A stretch of DNA of 20,403 bases, from contig JAUWZR010000016.1 in NCBI GenBank assembly GCA_030615235.1, positions 1 to 20,403 of the forward strand, read 5' to 3'. This DNA is from Promethearchaeota archaeon (lineage in GTDB: Archaea > Asgardarchaeota > Lokiarchaeia > Sigyniarchaeales > SOKP01). Position 1 is the first letter of the stretch; each line of letters opens with the position of its first letter. The notes under the pieces are model-generated. The model made no database searches. It had not been told where the DNA came from and saw only the letters and a program-made list of their open reading frames with translations. Made by a program: the position numbers and the translations under genes. This document shows positions 1 through 7,644 of this stretch, in pieces.

Positions 1-548
1 ATTTCAATGTTTAATTCTTCCATTACATCAAATTCTAAATTTTTTTCAGAGATATTATAGTACCCGCCAAAAACAGAGTTTGAAAAATGTACTTTTTCAT
101 TCTTCTCTCGTAACGGTCTGAAAAAATTCTCTAAAGATGTAAAAACTGTAATAGGCTTAGCGATTTCAATCCGATCAAGAAGGTTTAATTCTTCTCCAAC
201 TTCAATAATTTTTAATCCAATAGGTGCTTCTTTAATATCAAAATTAAATATTAAATCGCTTTTTCCAAATTCATCAAAAAAGTCTCTTATTGTAAGAATT
301 TGTTCATTATTTTCGAGCCTTACCTTTTTGATTTCTTCTACTGTTAATTCACTCATTTTTACAGACGCGCCATTAAGTTTCACTTGATCATTAAAACTAA
401 GAATAACTTCTCCTTCTTTGGATAATTGAGCTTCAGTTTTAAGTCCGTCAATACCCATTTCAACAGCCTTTCTAAAGGATGACATGCTATTTTCAACTGG
501 ATGTCGAAATCCAGCGCCTCTATGACCCCATACAATTGTACGATTCAT
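1..548 (-). CDS. Glycerophosphodiester phosphodiesterase-like protein, N-terminal part (runs off the window)
   Basis: Reading down from ATG at 546-548 the frame is open to the window edge (about 182 codons); the C-terminus is outside. The N-terminus has GDPD-family landmarks: HRGAG at residues 9-13, a VENS in place of PENT, and LSKEGEV matching the LS/TKDG stretch that follows the metal ligands. A GAGGT Shine-Dalgarno lies about 8 bases before the ATG. Known GDPDs hydrolyse glycerophosphodiesters to glycerol-3-phosphate and an alcohol. Here, however, the usual E-x-D metal ligands read K-x-E, the catalytic HD reads ND, and the later E-x-K reads D-x-K. The fold assignment is firm, but the activity is doubtful. 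It could be an inactive or re-purposed TIM-barrel relative. Confidence 0.75.
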   Translation of the reverse strand, partial: MNRTIVWGHRGAGFRHPVENSMSSFRKAVEMGIDGLKTEAQLSKEGEVILSFNDQVKLNGASVKMSELTVEEIKKVRLENNEQILTIRDFFDEFGKSDLIFNFDIKEAPIGLKIIEVGEELNLLDRIEIAKPITVFTSLENFFRPLREKNEKVHFSNSVFGGYYNISEKNLEFDVMEELNIE

Positions 549-691
549 TTTTTTACCTCTTTAATTCTAAAAATAGTTTATTATAGTTACAAATAGGATT
601 TTGAATAAGAGATTTAAAAGTATGCCCTAGATCTTAAAAGATTCTAAACTCGTTTTGTTATAAAAGGAAATAAAATAATTAAGAAAATTAA

Positions 692-841
692 TTAATCAGA
701 ATAAGTTCCAAATTTAGGAAATTTTTTTAATTGATCTGAATTAAAGACGGGTCCATCTTTACAAATAGTAATATTATTCTCTACAACTCCTTCTTTAAAA
801 AAATATAAAGATAAAATCTTTAGGGATAAAAATCCTTTTAT
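692..841 (-). pseudogene. Remnant of the C-terminus of PyrK (dihydroorotate dehydrogenase electron-transfer subunit)
   Basis: On the minus strand a 49-codon open stretch ends in TAA at 692-694 and contains ICKDGPVF followed by NSDQLKKF. CKDGPVF with a short acidic tail is the characteristic end of PyrK, just after the CxxxxCxxC 2Fe-2S ligands. The FAD/NAD domain and the other cluster cysteines are absent: a TAA lies directly upstream and the neighbouring uxaA coding region ends at 858. No start codon is evident. I read this as a decayed gene end left by a rearrangement. The match is only about 25 residues, so chance is possible but unlikely. It accounts for most of the 549-857 gap; nothing else was seen there. 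Confidence 0.5.
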
Positions 842-857
842 TTAATTCTAATACAAT

Positions 858-2042
858 TTATCGATCGTACAAAATTGAGAGAAGAGTATTTACTCTTGAA
901 ATAGCTAAATCATCAAAACCTAAGTATTCAGCTTTAGTCTTTTCTCCATTACAGGTTGCTTTTAGCTTGTCCCACAGAATTTCAGCAATATTTTCGATTC
1001 GTGTTTTTTCAGTAAAGATACTGCTTGCATCAATATCAATATTTCCAGTCATCATATCACAACTTCGCTTATTTCCACACACTTTAATTACTGGTGATAT
1101 AGGATTCCCACATGGAGAACCCCTACTTGTGGTCATGATAATAACTTGAGCTCCTGCAGCGGCAAGTCCAGTCATTGATTCTATATCCAAACCGGGTTCA
1201 ATCATTAACCATAAACCCTTTCCTTTAGGTTTTTCAGAATATTCTAGGAGTCCTTGTATAGGGGATTCCCCCGATTTTATTATTGTTCCTAAGGATTTTT
1301 CTTCTATGGTTGTCAATCCTCCTTTTATATTCCCTGGTGTAGGTTGAACATTTTTAAAATCGATTCCTAATTTTTTAGCATTTTCTAAGAATTTATTTAG
1401 GATTGATCGAATTTCATCAGCTACTTCTATATTAACTGCCCTTTTTGTTAAAAGGTGTTCTGTTCCTATCCATTCTGTAAATTCTGGAAGAATCGACGTA
1501 CCCCCTAGCTTTACTATTTTGTTTGATATAATGCCGACTACGGGATTTGCAGAAATAAATGAAATTGAGTCGGAGCTTCCACATTCTAAACCTAAAGTTA
1601 AATGAGAGAAATCAAATGGCTCACGTTTCACTTCTTTAGAAGCACCAATCATTTTTTTACCTAATTTTACACCCTTTTCTATAGCTGCGATCGATCCACC
1701 TCGAGTCTCTTGAACATCAAAAAACTCTACTATTCTGTTAGATTTTGAGATATTTTTTGCTAATAATTCACTACTTATGTTTTCACAACCTAAACCGACG
1801 ACTATAACTCCATACACGTTAGGATTTGATCCTAAGCCAGATAAAGTCCGAACAGTATAACTATAATCAAGACCAAACTGACCACAACCTAATGGATGTG
1901 TTAGGGCTACCGCTCCTTTAAGTTTACTCGCAATTTGTTGAGAAATCCGATTAACACACATCACTGAAGGTATTACAACGATTTTATTTCTAATTCCAAC
2001 CTTACCATCTGGCCGCGCGTATCCTAAAAATTCTTCAACTAT
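858..2042 (-). CDS. uxaA: Altronate dehydratase (UxaA family), large catalytic part
   Basis: The protein matches the UxaA/GarD C-terminal family along its whole length: GLGCE, QETRGG, GLECGSSDSISFISANP, a PGNIKGGLTTIEEKSLG stretch, and SPCGNPISPVIKVCGN near the end. Family members dehydrate altronate or related sugar acids to 2-keto-3-deoxy acids and need Fe2+. The first ATG is at 1962-1964, but the frame upstream of it encodes conserved family sequence (FLGYARPDGKVGIRN) back to about 2042, where no ATG, GTG or TTG exists. The SAF-domain gene upstream ends inside a run of nine A at the same place. One -1 slip there joins both into about 489 aa, the usual UxaA length. Read as separate genes, this one lacks a credible start. 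The exact substrate is not shown. Confidence 0.85.
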   Translation of the reverse strand: MVEEFLGYARPDGKVGIRNKIVVIPSVMCVNRISQQIASKLKGAVALTHPLGCGQFGLDYSYTVRTLSGLGSNPNVYGVIVVGLGCENISSELLAKNISKSNRIVEFFDVQETRGGSIAAIEKGVKLGKKMIGASKEVKREPFDFSHLTLGLECGSSDSISFISANPVVGIISNKIVKLGGTSILPEFTEWIGTEHLLTKRAVNIEVADEIRSILNKFLENAKKLGIDFKNVQPTPGNIKGGLTTIEEKSLGTIIKSGESPIQGLLEYSEKPKGKGLWLMIEPGLDIESMTGLAAAGAQVIIMTTSRGSPCGNPISPVIKVCGNKRSCDMMTGNIDIDASSIFTEKTRIENIAEILWDKLKATCNGEKTKAEYLGFDDLAISRVNTLLSILYDR

Positions 2043-2326
2043 TTTTTTTTCACCTCTAAATAGTAACTCTTAAGATTATGTGTATGTATCTGTTCACCAG
2101 CTTTTATTATTCTAGTAGCCTTACCAATTATTTGTCCATATTTCTTTACAAAGTCTCCTTTTTTAATATCAATCAAGGCAATTTTATGACCTAAAGGTAT
2201 AAATTGGATGATAACAATAACGCGATCCTTTATATATAATTCAGTTTGGGGTAAAGTATCTTTAAGAGCAGTCGCACAATTATCATCGGGATGCATAATA
2301 ATAAAGTTATCTAGGTGTTTAGGCAT
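2039..2326 (-). CDS. SAF-domain small part of altronate dehydratase (UxaA N-terminal domain)
   Basis: This 95-aa product has the layout of the SAF domain that forms the N-terminus of bacterial UxaA: a DNCATAL stretch, then PLGHKIAL, a KKGD-like turn, YGQIIGKAT and a closing IHTHNLKS. In many archaea and bacteria this domain is a separate small gene next to the large subunit. It starts at ATG 2324-2326, with the divergent AOR promoter region upstream. Its last codons are GTG AAA AAA AAA TAG, so the stop sits directly after nine A. The downstream catalytic frame is entered by a -1 shift at that run. Whether the cell makes two chains or one fused chain cannot be settled from the sequence. Confidence 0.8.
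   Translation of the reverse strand: MPKHLDNFIIMHPDDNCATALKDTLPQTELYIKDRVIVIIQFIPLGHKIALIDIKKGDFVKKYGQIIGKATRIIKAGEQIHTHNLKSYYLEVKKK
2042..2050 (-). other. A9 slippery run joining the SAF and catalytic frames of uxaA
   Basis: On the coding (minus) strand, nine consecutive A follow GTG and precede TAG. They contain the A_AAA_AAA type heptamer known to favour -1 slippage. A -1 step turns the reading from K-K-K-stop into K-K-K-I-V-E-E-F-L-G-Y, restoring the conserved UxaA N-terminal sequence. A tenth A, from polymerase slippage or from a missed base in the assembly, would do the same. Confidence 0.6.
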
Positions 2327-2371
2327 GATTTGTTAGTATTTTACAATTTTCTCGGTTATAATCTTTTAAAC

Positions 2372-2398
2372 TTTCTAAATATTTATATTATTTAGAAA
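2372..2398. promoter_or_regulatory. Palindrome with TATA-like centre between divergent uxaA and AOR genes
   Basis: Arms TTTCTAAATA (2372-2381) and TATTTAGAAA (2389-2398) are perfect reverse complements around a 7-base spacer TTTATAT. The site is 45 bases from the uxaA SAF start and 50 bases from the AOR start, so it lies where the TATA boxes of both divergent promoters would fall. It is a plausible operator shared by the two genes. The regulator is unknown. Confidence 0.45.
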
Positions 2399-2448
2399 TT
2401 TCACTTGAAACATATTTCTAAAAATTAAAGTATAGGAGTTAAATAAAG

Positions 2449-4284
2449 TTGCCAAACGGATTTTTAGGTAAAATTTTATGGGTAGATCTTACTAGTGAAA
2501 CATTTAAAGAAGAAGAATTATCAGAACAAATTTATCGTCAATATATAGGAGGATACGGTCTAGCAACCAAACTAATCTATGAAAATATGCCCCCAAAAAC
2601 AGATGCTCTTAGTCCTGAATCTGTATTCGGATTTTTTCCAGGATTATTAACTGGTTCAGTTGCACCATTAACAGGTCGTTTCATGGTCGCAGGAAAATCT
2701 CCGCTAACAAAAACATGGGGGGATTCAAATTGTGGGGGCTATTTTGGTCCAGAAATAAAGAAATGCGGGTATGATGCAATTCTGATTAAAGGAATGGCAG
2801 AAAGCCCAAAATATATAACTATTATAGAAGGCAATAAGCAAATAATAGACGCTTCGGACTTGTGGGGTTTGGATGTTGTTCAAACTGAAGATAAACTAAA
2901 AGATAAATATGGAAGAGTTCAAATTGCTAGCATTGGTCAATCCGGTGAAAAATTAAGTTTAATTTCTGGAATTGTTAATGATAAAGCTAGAGTTGCGGGA
3001 AGATCTGGATTTGGAGCGGTTATGGGATCTAAAAAACTTAAAGCGATTGTTCTCAAAGGAGCAAGAAAGATTGAGGTTGCCGATAGAGACGCTCTTATCC
3101 AACATACAAAAGCTTATAACGAAGGTATAAACTCCGCTACCGCGGGTGCAATTGATGCCTATAGGACATTAGGAACTACAATGGGAAATGATATTTCATT
3201 TCAAATAGGAGATACTCCCTGCAAGAATTGGGGGGGAACAAAAGAAGATTTTCCACCTGAGAAATTATCTAAAATATCAGGTGCTGAAATAGATAAGTAT
3301 AAACAAAAACCATATGGATGCTTCTCATGTCCCGTTCGTTGTGGGGCAATCATGAAAGTTCCAGAAGTGGATTTAGAAGAAACTCATAGACCAGAGTATG
3401 AAACTTGTGCCAGTTTTGGACATTTATTACTCAACGACGATCTTATGTCAATATTTAAAGCGAACGACTTGTGTAATCGAGCTGGAATTGATACTATTTC
3501 TGCTGGGGCGACAATTGCATTCGCAATCGAATGTTACGAAAATAATTTAATTTCTAAGGACGATACTGACGGACTCGAGTTGACTTGGGGAAATTCAGAA
3601 AGTATAATTGCACTATTAATTAAAATGATAAATCGGGAAGGAATTGGTGATTTACTGGCAGACGGCTCTAAAATTGCTGCAGAAAAACTAGGCAAGGGCT
3701 CAGAATATGCAATGCACTCATTGGGTCAAGAATTCGGCATGCATTCACCCAAATTTTATAAAAATATGGGAACTACTTTTGCTTTCGATCCAACACCAGG
3801 TAAGCATACTACAGCAAGTTTAGATCTTTTCGTAATGGGGCCAATAATTAAACCCAATGGATTATTTGAGGGAATTACACTCCCAAGAAGATATAAACGT
3901 CCAGGAGACGATAGGAGTGAAGCTGAAAAACTTTTTACAGCTATTTGGCAATTTACTAATAGCGCTGGACTATGCCAATTTGTGTATCTTTTTCAGAAAT
4001 ATCCTCTATTAGAATTAGTTAAAGCAGTTGTAGGATGGGACTTAGACATCGCCGAAGCGATTAAAACAGGTCAAAGAATTCAAACTCTGAGACAAGCATT
4101 CACACTACGAGAAGGTATAGATATCATTAAAAATAAAATATCTGAAAGAACAGTAACTGTAGATTATTTAGAAGATTATAAAGGCTATTGTGAAAAAATG
4201 GGTTGGAATCCTGAAACTGGTTACCCTCTCAAAGAAACTTTAACAGAACTCAATTTAGATTTTGTCGTTAAAGATTTATATTAA
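2449..4284 (+). CDS. aor: Aldehyde:ferredoxin oxidoreductase (tungsten/AOR family)
   Basis: This is a complete AOR-family protein of 611 aa, the usual length. The N-terminal domain has the family signature GGYGLATKLIYENM, TGRFMVAGKSPLT and the NCGGYFGPEIKKCGYDAI stretch. The 4Fe-4S ligands are visible as C291-x2-C294-x3-C298 (GCFSCPVRC) and C509 in AGLC. GIDTIS near residue 345 belongs to the pterin-binding region, and the C-terminus ends with the usual GWNPETGYP and a short tail. Such enzymes oxidise aldehydes to carboxylates with ferredoxin, using a bis-pterin tungsten (or Mo) cofactor in the cytoplasm. The start is TTG at 2449, with AGGAG at 2434-2438. It is divergent from uxaA and shares the palindrome, which suggests co-regulation with sugar-acid catabolism. 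The substrate aldehyde is unknown. Confidence 0.93.
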   Translation: MPNGFLGKILWVDLTSETFKEEELSEQIYRQYIGGYGLATKLIYENMPPKTDALSPESVFGFFPGLLTGSVAPLTGRFMVAGKSPLTKTWGDSNCGGYFGPEIKKCGYDAILIKGMAESPKYITIIEGNKQIIDASDLWGLDVVQTEDKLKDKYGRVQIASIGQSGEKLSLISGIVNDKARVAGRSGFGAVMGSKKLKAIVLKGARKIEVADRDALIQHTKAYNEGINSATAGAIDAYRTLGTTMGNDISFQIGDTPCKNWGGTKEDFPPEKLSKISGAEIDKYKQKPYGCFSCPVRCGAIMKVPEVDLEETHRPEYETCASFGHLLLNDDLMSIFKANDLCNRAGIDTISAGATIAFAIECYENNLISKDDTDGLELTWGNSESIIALLIKMINREGIGDLLADGSKIAAEKLGKGSEYAMHSLGQEFGMHSPKFYKNMGTTFAFDPTPGKHTTASLDLFVMGPIIKPNGLFEGITLPRRYKRPGDDRSEAEKLFTAIWQFTNSAGLCQFVYLFQKYPLLELVKAVVGWDLDIAEAIKTGQRIQTLRQAFTLREGIDIIKNKISERTVTVDYLEDYKGYCEKMGWNPETGYPLKETLTELNLDFVVKDLY

Positions 4285-4295
4285 GTTAATTTCAA

Positions 4296-4313
4296 TTTTT
4301 TATCTTTTTTTTT
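4296..4313. terminator. T-rich stretch between convergent AOR and PLP-enzyme genes
   Basis: Eleven bases after the AOR stop there is a T5 run, then TATC, then a T9 run. This fits the U-rich, hairpin-independent terminators of archaea for the plus-strand transcript. It is close to the end of the minus-strand gene at 4326. Confidence 0.4.
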
Positions 4314-4325
4314 CTTAAAGATTAC

Positions 4326-5129
4326 TCAAGAAAATCTTTTACCGTATCCTCTGTAGGTTTTGTACTTATCTATTATTTTACCCTTGCTGTAAATTAATAT
4401 TTCATTAAAATGCTCTAATGGTTCCCCTGCTTTACCGAACCTACAAAATATCGGATCTCCAAGATTCAATTCAACTTGCTTTGGATCAAAAATAAAGGGT
4501 GTTTGAACTTCTCCAAAACCCTCGTCTTTAGATACTTTTAAATTCTTTGGAATAACCGATATAGGCAATGCTCTCACACTACCTGAGCTCACATAGCCTC
4601 CTGAAAATGCAGTGGCAATATTTATTCGCGGTTTTCTAACAATTTGTAGTACAAAAAATATAGATGGTAAGAACTCGTTCAAAGAATTAATTGCATCAAA
4701 AATATGCGATTTAAAAAGTAATGATCCTATACCTATTTCAGTTATAGAGGGCTCGGTAGCTGTTTCTTGATAACATCCTGAACCTCCTCCATTTACAACT
4801 TCTGGTTGAAATCCAGCAGTATTGAGGGCATTTACAACATTTTGTCGCCAGATATTTACATGCTTTCTTGATCTCTTCTTAGCAAATCTAAACAACATTT
4901 TGTCATCTCCTATACTCGCGTTCTGAGCTTCATAACCCATAATCCCTCGAAAATGCAATTGAGATTTTTTACTAATTACGCGCGCGAGATTTACTACAAC
5001 TTCAGGTTCCCGTATCGGACTTCTAAAAACGCCGATATTTCTTCCCAATAATTTGTCAGCAACATCAATTTCAATCAAAATATTAAACTCAACATTATTC
5101 TTAGTTGCAAAGTCATCTAAAAGATCAAT
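4326..5129 (-). CDS. C-terminal part of PLP-dependent amino acid aldolase/deaminase (alanine-racemase-like fold), after an in-frame TAG
   Basis: This is the same reading frame as the 5130-5510 gene, separated from it only by TAG at 5130-5132. It continues IDLLDDF and ends its first beta-strand at VEFNILIEIDVADKLLGRN. Family landmarks follow: GVFRSPIREP, GIMGYEAQNASIGDD, VNGGGSGCYQ, GGYVSSG, GEVQTPFIF, FGKAGEPLEHF and a closing TYRGYGKRF. These match the family annotated as amino acid deaminase/aldolase (fold type III, related to D-threonine aldolase), which acts on amino acids through a PLP Schiff base. The first ATG after the stop is at 5076-5078; a product starting there would lack the PLP lysine and would not be active alone. 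The two parts total about 395 codons, the usual family length. Confidence 0.75.
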   Translation of the reverse strand: MDLLDDFATKNNVEFNILIEIDVADKLLGRNIGVFRSPIREPEVVVNLARVISKKSQLHFRGIMGYEAQNASIGDDKMLFRFAKKRSRKHVNIWRQNVVNALNTAGFQPEVVNGGGSGCYQETATEPSITEIGIGSLLFKSHIFDAINSLNEFLPSIFFVLQIVRKPRINIATAFSGGYVSSGSVRALPISVIPKNLKVSKDEGFGEVQTPFIFDPKQVELNLGDPIFCRFGKAGEPLEHFNEILIYSKGKIIDKYKTYRGYGKRFS

Positions 5130-5510
5130 CTATTTAGTATCATCTACCATTACTGAAATCTTTACACCATCTATTTTTGCCGCTTGACACAATTCTTCGA
5201 CATCGACCTTAGACATCGTTGGATATCCCATCAAAATATCTCTAATTTTATAGTTTTCTGCGTAGAATAAGGCTTCAGCTGAGTTATAGGTGAAGATACC
5301 ATTAACAAAATCTTCTTTTTCAACTTTACTTACTAATTCAGGAACCCTGACAGATTTAGTACATAATCTTAAACTCTTTTTTGTTATTCTGAGAAATTTG
5401 CCAACCCTCTCTAAATTCTGAATGAAAGCATCAAGATCACAAATGGCTAGCGGAAATTTCTGATTACTTACTAAATCTTTTAGCTCATCATAACTAGATG
5501 TTAAAATCAA
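5130..5510 (-). CDS. N-terminal part of PLP-dependent amino acid aldolase/deaminase, ending in a premature TAG
   Basis: The 126-residue product covers the first third of a fold-type III PLP enzyme. LAICDLDAFIQNL is the usual opening, LRLCTKSVRVPEL holds the likely PLP lysine (K52), and DILMGYPT and MVDDTK follow. In relatives MVDD is followed by a residue pair and then LDLID; here codon 127 is TAG and the frame then reads IDLLDDF. The simplest view is a recent nonsense mutation (for example CAG to TAG) or a base-call error; readthrough is possible. TAG also ends hdrA and the 7645-8613 gene, so it is a normal stop here. A TATA-like GTATAATT at 5529-5536 lies about 20 bases before the ATG. RidA lies upstream on the same strand. 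Confidence 0.75.
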   Translation of the reverse strand: MILTSSYDELKDLVSNQKFPLAICDLDAFIQNLERVGKFLRITKKSLRLCTKSVRVPELVSKVEKEDFVNGIFTYNSAEALFYAENYKIRDILMGYPTMSKVDVEELCQAAKIDGVKISVMVDDTK

Positions 5511-5643
5511 ATTGTTTTCAACCTACGGTATAATTAACTAAGTGATATTACATGAAAATTGCTTTTTAGATTTTATTAAAAAAGAAATAAAAAAGAAATG
5601 GGAATCTGAATCATTTCTGGATTAAAAAACGAGTTATATTGAA

Positions 5644-6021
5644 TTATAACACAGCAATTGCACTTATTTCTATCAGCATGCTAGGGAAAGGCAAACTCGA
5701 TACTTCCACTGCTGCTCTTGAAGGATAAGATTCCGAAACGCCGTTATCATTAAAAAATTTCTTGTAAACAATGTTCATTTCGTTAAAATCTTTAATATTT
5801 TTTAAAAATACGGTTGCTTTAACGATGTTAGAAATTTTACCACCTCCAGCTTCTACGATTGTTTTTATTTTATTGAGAGTATCTAAAGTCTGTTCTTTAA
5901 TATCTTCCTCAGATTGAGCCGAACCTTGACCAGAAATAAATAGTAAATTACCCGCTTTTATACCTGGATTATATGGTCCAGCAACGGGGGTTCCCGGATT
6001 AATTATTTCAATATCTGGCAT
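5644..6021 (-). CDS. ridA: RidA/YjgF family enamine/imine deaminase
   Basis: This complete 125-aa protein is the standard size for RidA subunits, which form trimers. The family features are GPYNPGIKAGNLLFISGQ (residues 15-32), the substrate-carboxylate arginine R102 in YPSRAAVEV, and E118 in LIEISAIA. RidA hydrolyses reactive 2-aminoacrylate and related enamines released by PLP enzymes. Its neighbour downstream on the same strand is a PLP enzyme, which fits that task. The 133-base gap between them contains T-rich runs on the coding strand and a TATA-like box before the next gene, so they may be transcribed separately. Some archaeal RidA homologues have other substrates, so the exact role is open. 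Confidence 0.9.
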   Translation of the reverse strand: MPDIEIINPGTPVAGPYNPGIKAGNLLFISGQGSAQSEEDIKEQTLDTLNKIKTIVEAGGGKISNIVKATVFLKNIKDFNEMNIVYKKFFNDNGVSESYPSRAAVEVSSLPFPSMLIEISAIAVL

Positions 6022-6170
6022 GATTATTTTAACGCTTAATTATTTTAATAGATTTTTATCTTAAGTTGTATTGAAAAAGGAAAGCTTAAATTAACCTTCC
6101 TTAATCCAATAAAAACGAAAAAGATATTTGTAAATAAACGCTTTTTTAAATAATACTAGCGCTAATTTAA

Positions 6171-7532
6171 GTGAACAATATTATGTCTAAGAAACTATCA
6201 ACTAAACCATTAAGAGGAATGAAAGATTATTATCCTTCGGATTTACGGGAAACAAACTGGATAATCGAGACTATCCGAGATGTTGCGGATTTATATAGTT
6301 ATGAAGAATTCGAGAGTCCTAGTTTAGAACCTATTGAAATTTTTGCCGCTAAATCCTCTGACGAGTTAGTAAATGAACAATCTTTTATAGTTGAGAAGAA
6401 AAAAGAAGAAAAATTAATATTAATTCCTGAACTCACTCCCTCGTTAGCGCGAATGATCACAGCGAAGCGTCAGGAATTAAAAAAACCTATAAGGTGGTTT
6501 TCAGTACCGACATGTTATCGATACGAAAGGCCACAAAAAGGTAGGCGAAGAGAATTCAAGCAAATCAACATGGATATTTTAGGAGAAGAAAGTCTTTATG
6601 CTGATTTAGAAATATTTAATATTATCATTGACATTTTTTCAGAATTTGGTGCTACACCAGAGCAATTTCAGATTCATTACAATAATCGACGCTTTATAGA
6701 TTCTGTTTGTGAAATAATTTTGAATGTCCCTAAAGAAAAAATACCTTTAGTTTACAAAATTTTAGATAAAGCTGATAAAATGGAAGACTCTGAATATGAG
6801 AAGTATATATTAGATAATTTTCAAGATGAGATAATTATCCAAGGTATATCTAAGTTAAAAAAGGCGACAAGTTTAAAAGGAATTTTAAACCAATTTGAAG
6901 ATATTTCTGAAGAATTTTACGATACAACAGGGTATAAAGAGTTATCCTCATTTATACAGCTTCTAGAAGATGCTGAGATCACAGAGTATTGTACGTTCTC
7001 TCCTAAAGTTGCACGTGGTCTGGATTATTATACCGGAATAGTATATGAAGTTTTTGATACAGGAAAAGAAAATATTAGAAGTATCTTTGGTGGTGGACGC
7101 TATGATGACCTACTTTCTCTATTTTCTGATGAAAAAATAACTGGAACCGGATTTGGAATGGGTGTTTTAATGTTTTCTTTATTTCTAAAAACATATAATT
7201 TAATCCCAGAAGAAATTCGGGAACCTGATTATAGCGACACTATTTACATTGCTTCAATTAAACAAAATGTATCAGATTACGCCTTAAAACTTGCTGGAAT
7301 GGTAAGAAGTGAAGATTTTCCATGTATAGTAGATTATCGATTTTCAAATCTTAAAAATCAATTGAGTAAAGCTAATGAACTTGGAGTTTTAATTGTTTTG
7401 ATCATTGGTCCAAAAGAGAAGGAACAAAACGAAGTTACAATAAAAAATATGAAAACTGAAGCGCAAGAAACAATAAAAATTAGTTCTCTCATTGATAAAA
7501 TTTATGATATTATTGATGAATCAGCATCCTAA
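6171..7532 (+). CDS. hisS: Histidyl-tRNA synthetase
   Basis: A class II synthetase with all HisRS landmarks: PLRGMKDYYP (13-22), the motif 2 region CYRYERPQKGRRREFKQINMD (115-135, with R118 and R129-type contacts), the HisA motif RGLDYYTG (282-289), motif 3 GGGRYDD (307-313), and a C-terminal anticodon-binding domain. It charges tRNA-His with histidine in the cytoplasm. At 453 codons it is slightly longer than bacterial HisRS. The start is uncertain: GTG at 6171 or ATG at 6183. The ATG leaves a normal-length lead before RGMKDY. TTTAAATAAT at 6144-6154 is TATA-like, and so close that the mRNA would be leaderless or nearly so. It is a single-copy housekeeping gene and looks intact. Confidence 0.95.
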   Translation: MNNIMSKKLSTKPLRGMKDYYPSDLRETNWIIETIRDVADLYSYEEFESPSLEPIEIFAAKSSDELVNEQSFIVEKKKEEKLILIPELTPSLARMITAKRQELKKPIRWFSVPTCYRYERPQKGRRREFKQINMDILGEESLYADLEIFNIIIDIFSEFGATPEQFQIHYNNRRFIDSVCEIILNVPKEKIPLVYKILDKADKMEDSEYEKYILDNFQDEIIIQGISKLKKATSLKGILNQFEDISEEFYDTTGYKELSSFIQLLEDAEITEYCTFSPKVARGLDYYTGIVYEVFDTGKENIRSIFGGGRYDDLLSLFSDEKITGTGFGMGVLMFSLFLKTYNLIPEEIREPDYSDTIYIASIKQNVSDYALKLAGMVRSEDFPCIVDYRFSNLKNQLSKANELGVLIVLIIGPKEKEQNEVTIKNMKTEAQETIKISSLIDKIYDIIDESAS

Positions 7533-7587
7533 ACCTAAATTAATCATATCTTTTATTATAAAACATAATTCTTATTTATGAAAAATA

Positions 7588-7600
7588 TGACTTAAAGTCA
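7588..7600. repeat. Short palindrome upstream of the membrane-protein gene
   Basis: TGACTT-A-AAGTCA is a perfect 6-base inverted repeat in the leader between two copies of the 14-mer TTCTTATTTATGAA (7569-7582 and 7636-7649). The second copy overlaps the start codon at 7645. It could be a small operator; no partner protein is suggested. Confidence 0.25.
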
Positions 7601-7644
7601 AAAAACACGAAAATTATTAAGATTTTAAGGAATATTTCTTATTT

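Noticed and set aside
2449..4284. Sec or altered cluster ligand in the AOR
   Set aside because: All four Fe-S cysteines are present and the frame has no internal stops.
5130..5132. Pyrrolysine decoding of the TAG in the PLP enzyme
   Set aside because: No pyl genes in the window, the enzyme family does not use pyrrolysine, and TAG ends other genes here; a nonsense change is simpler.
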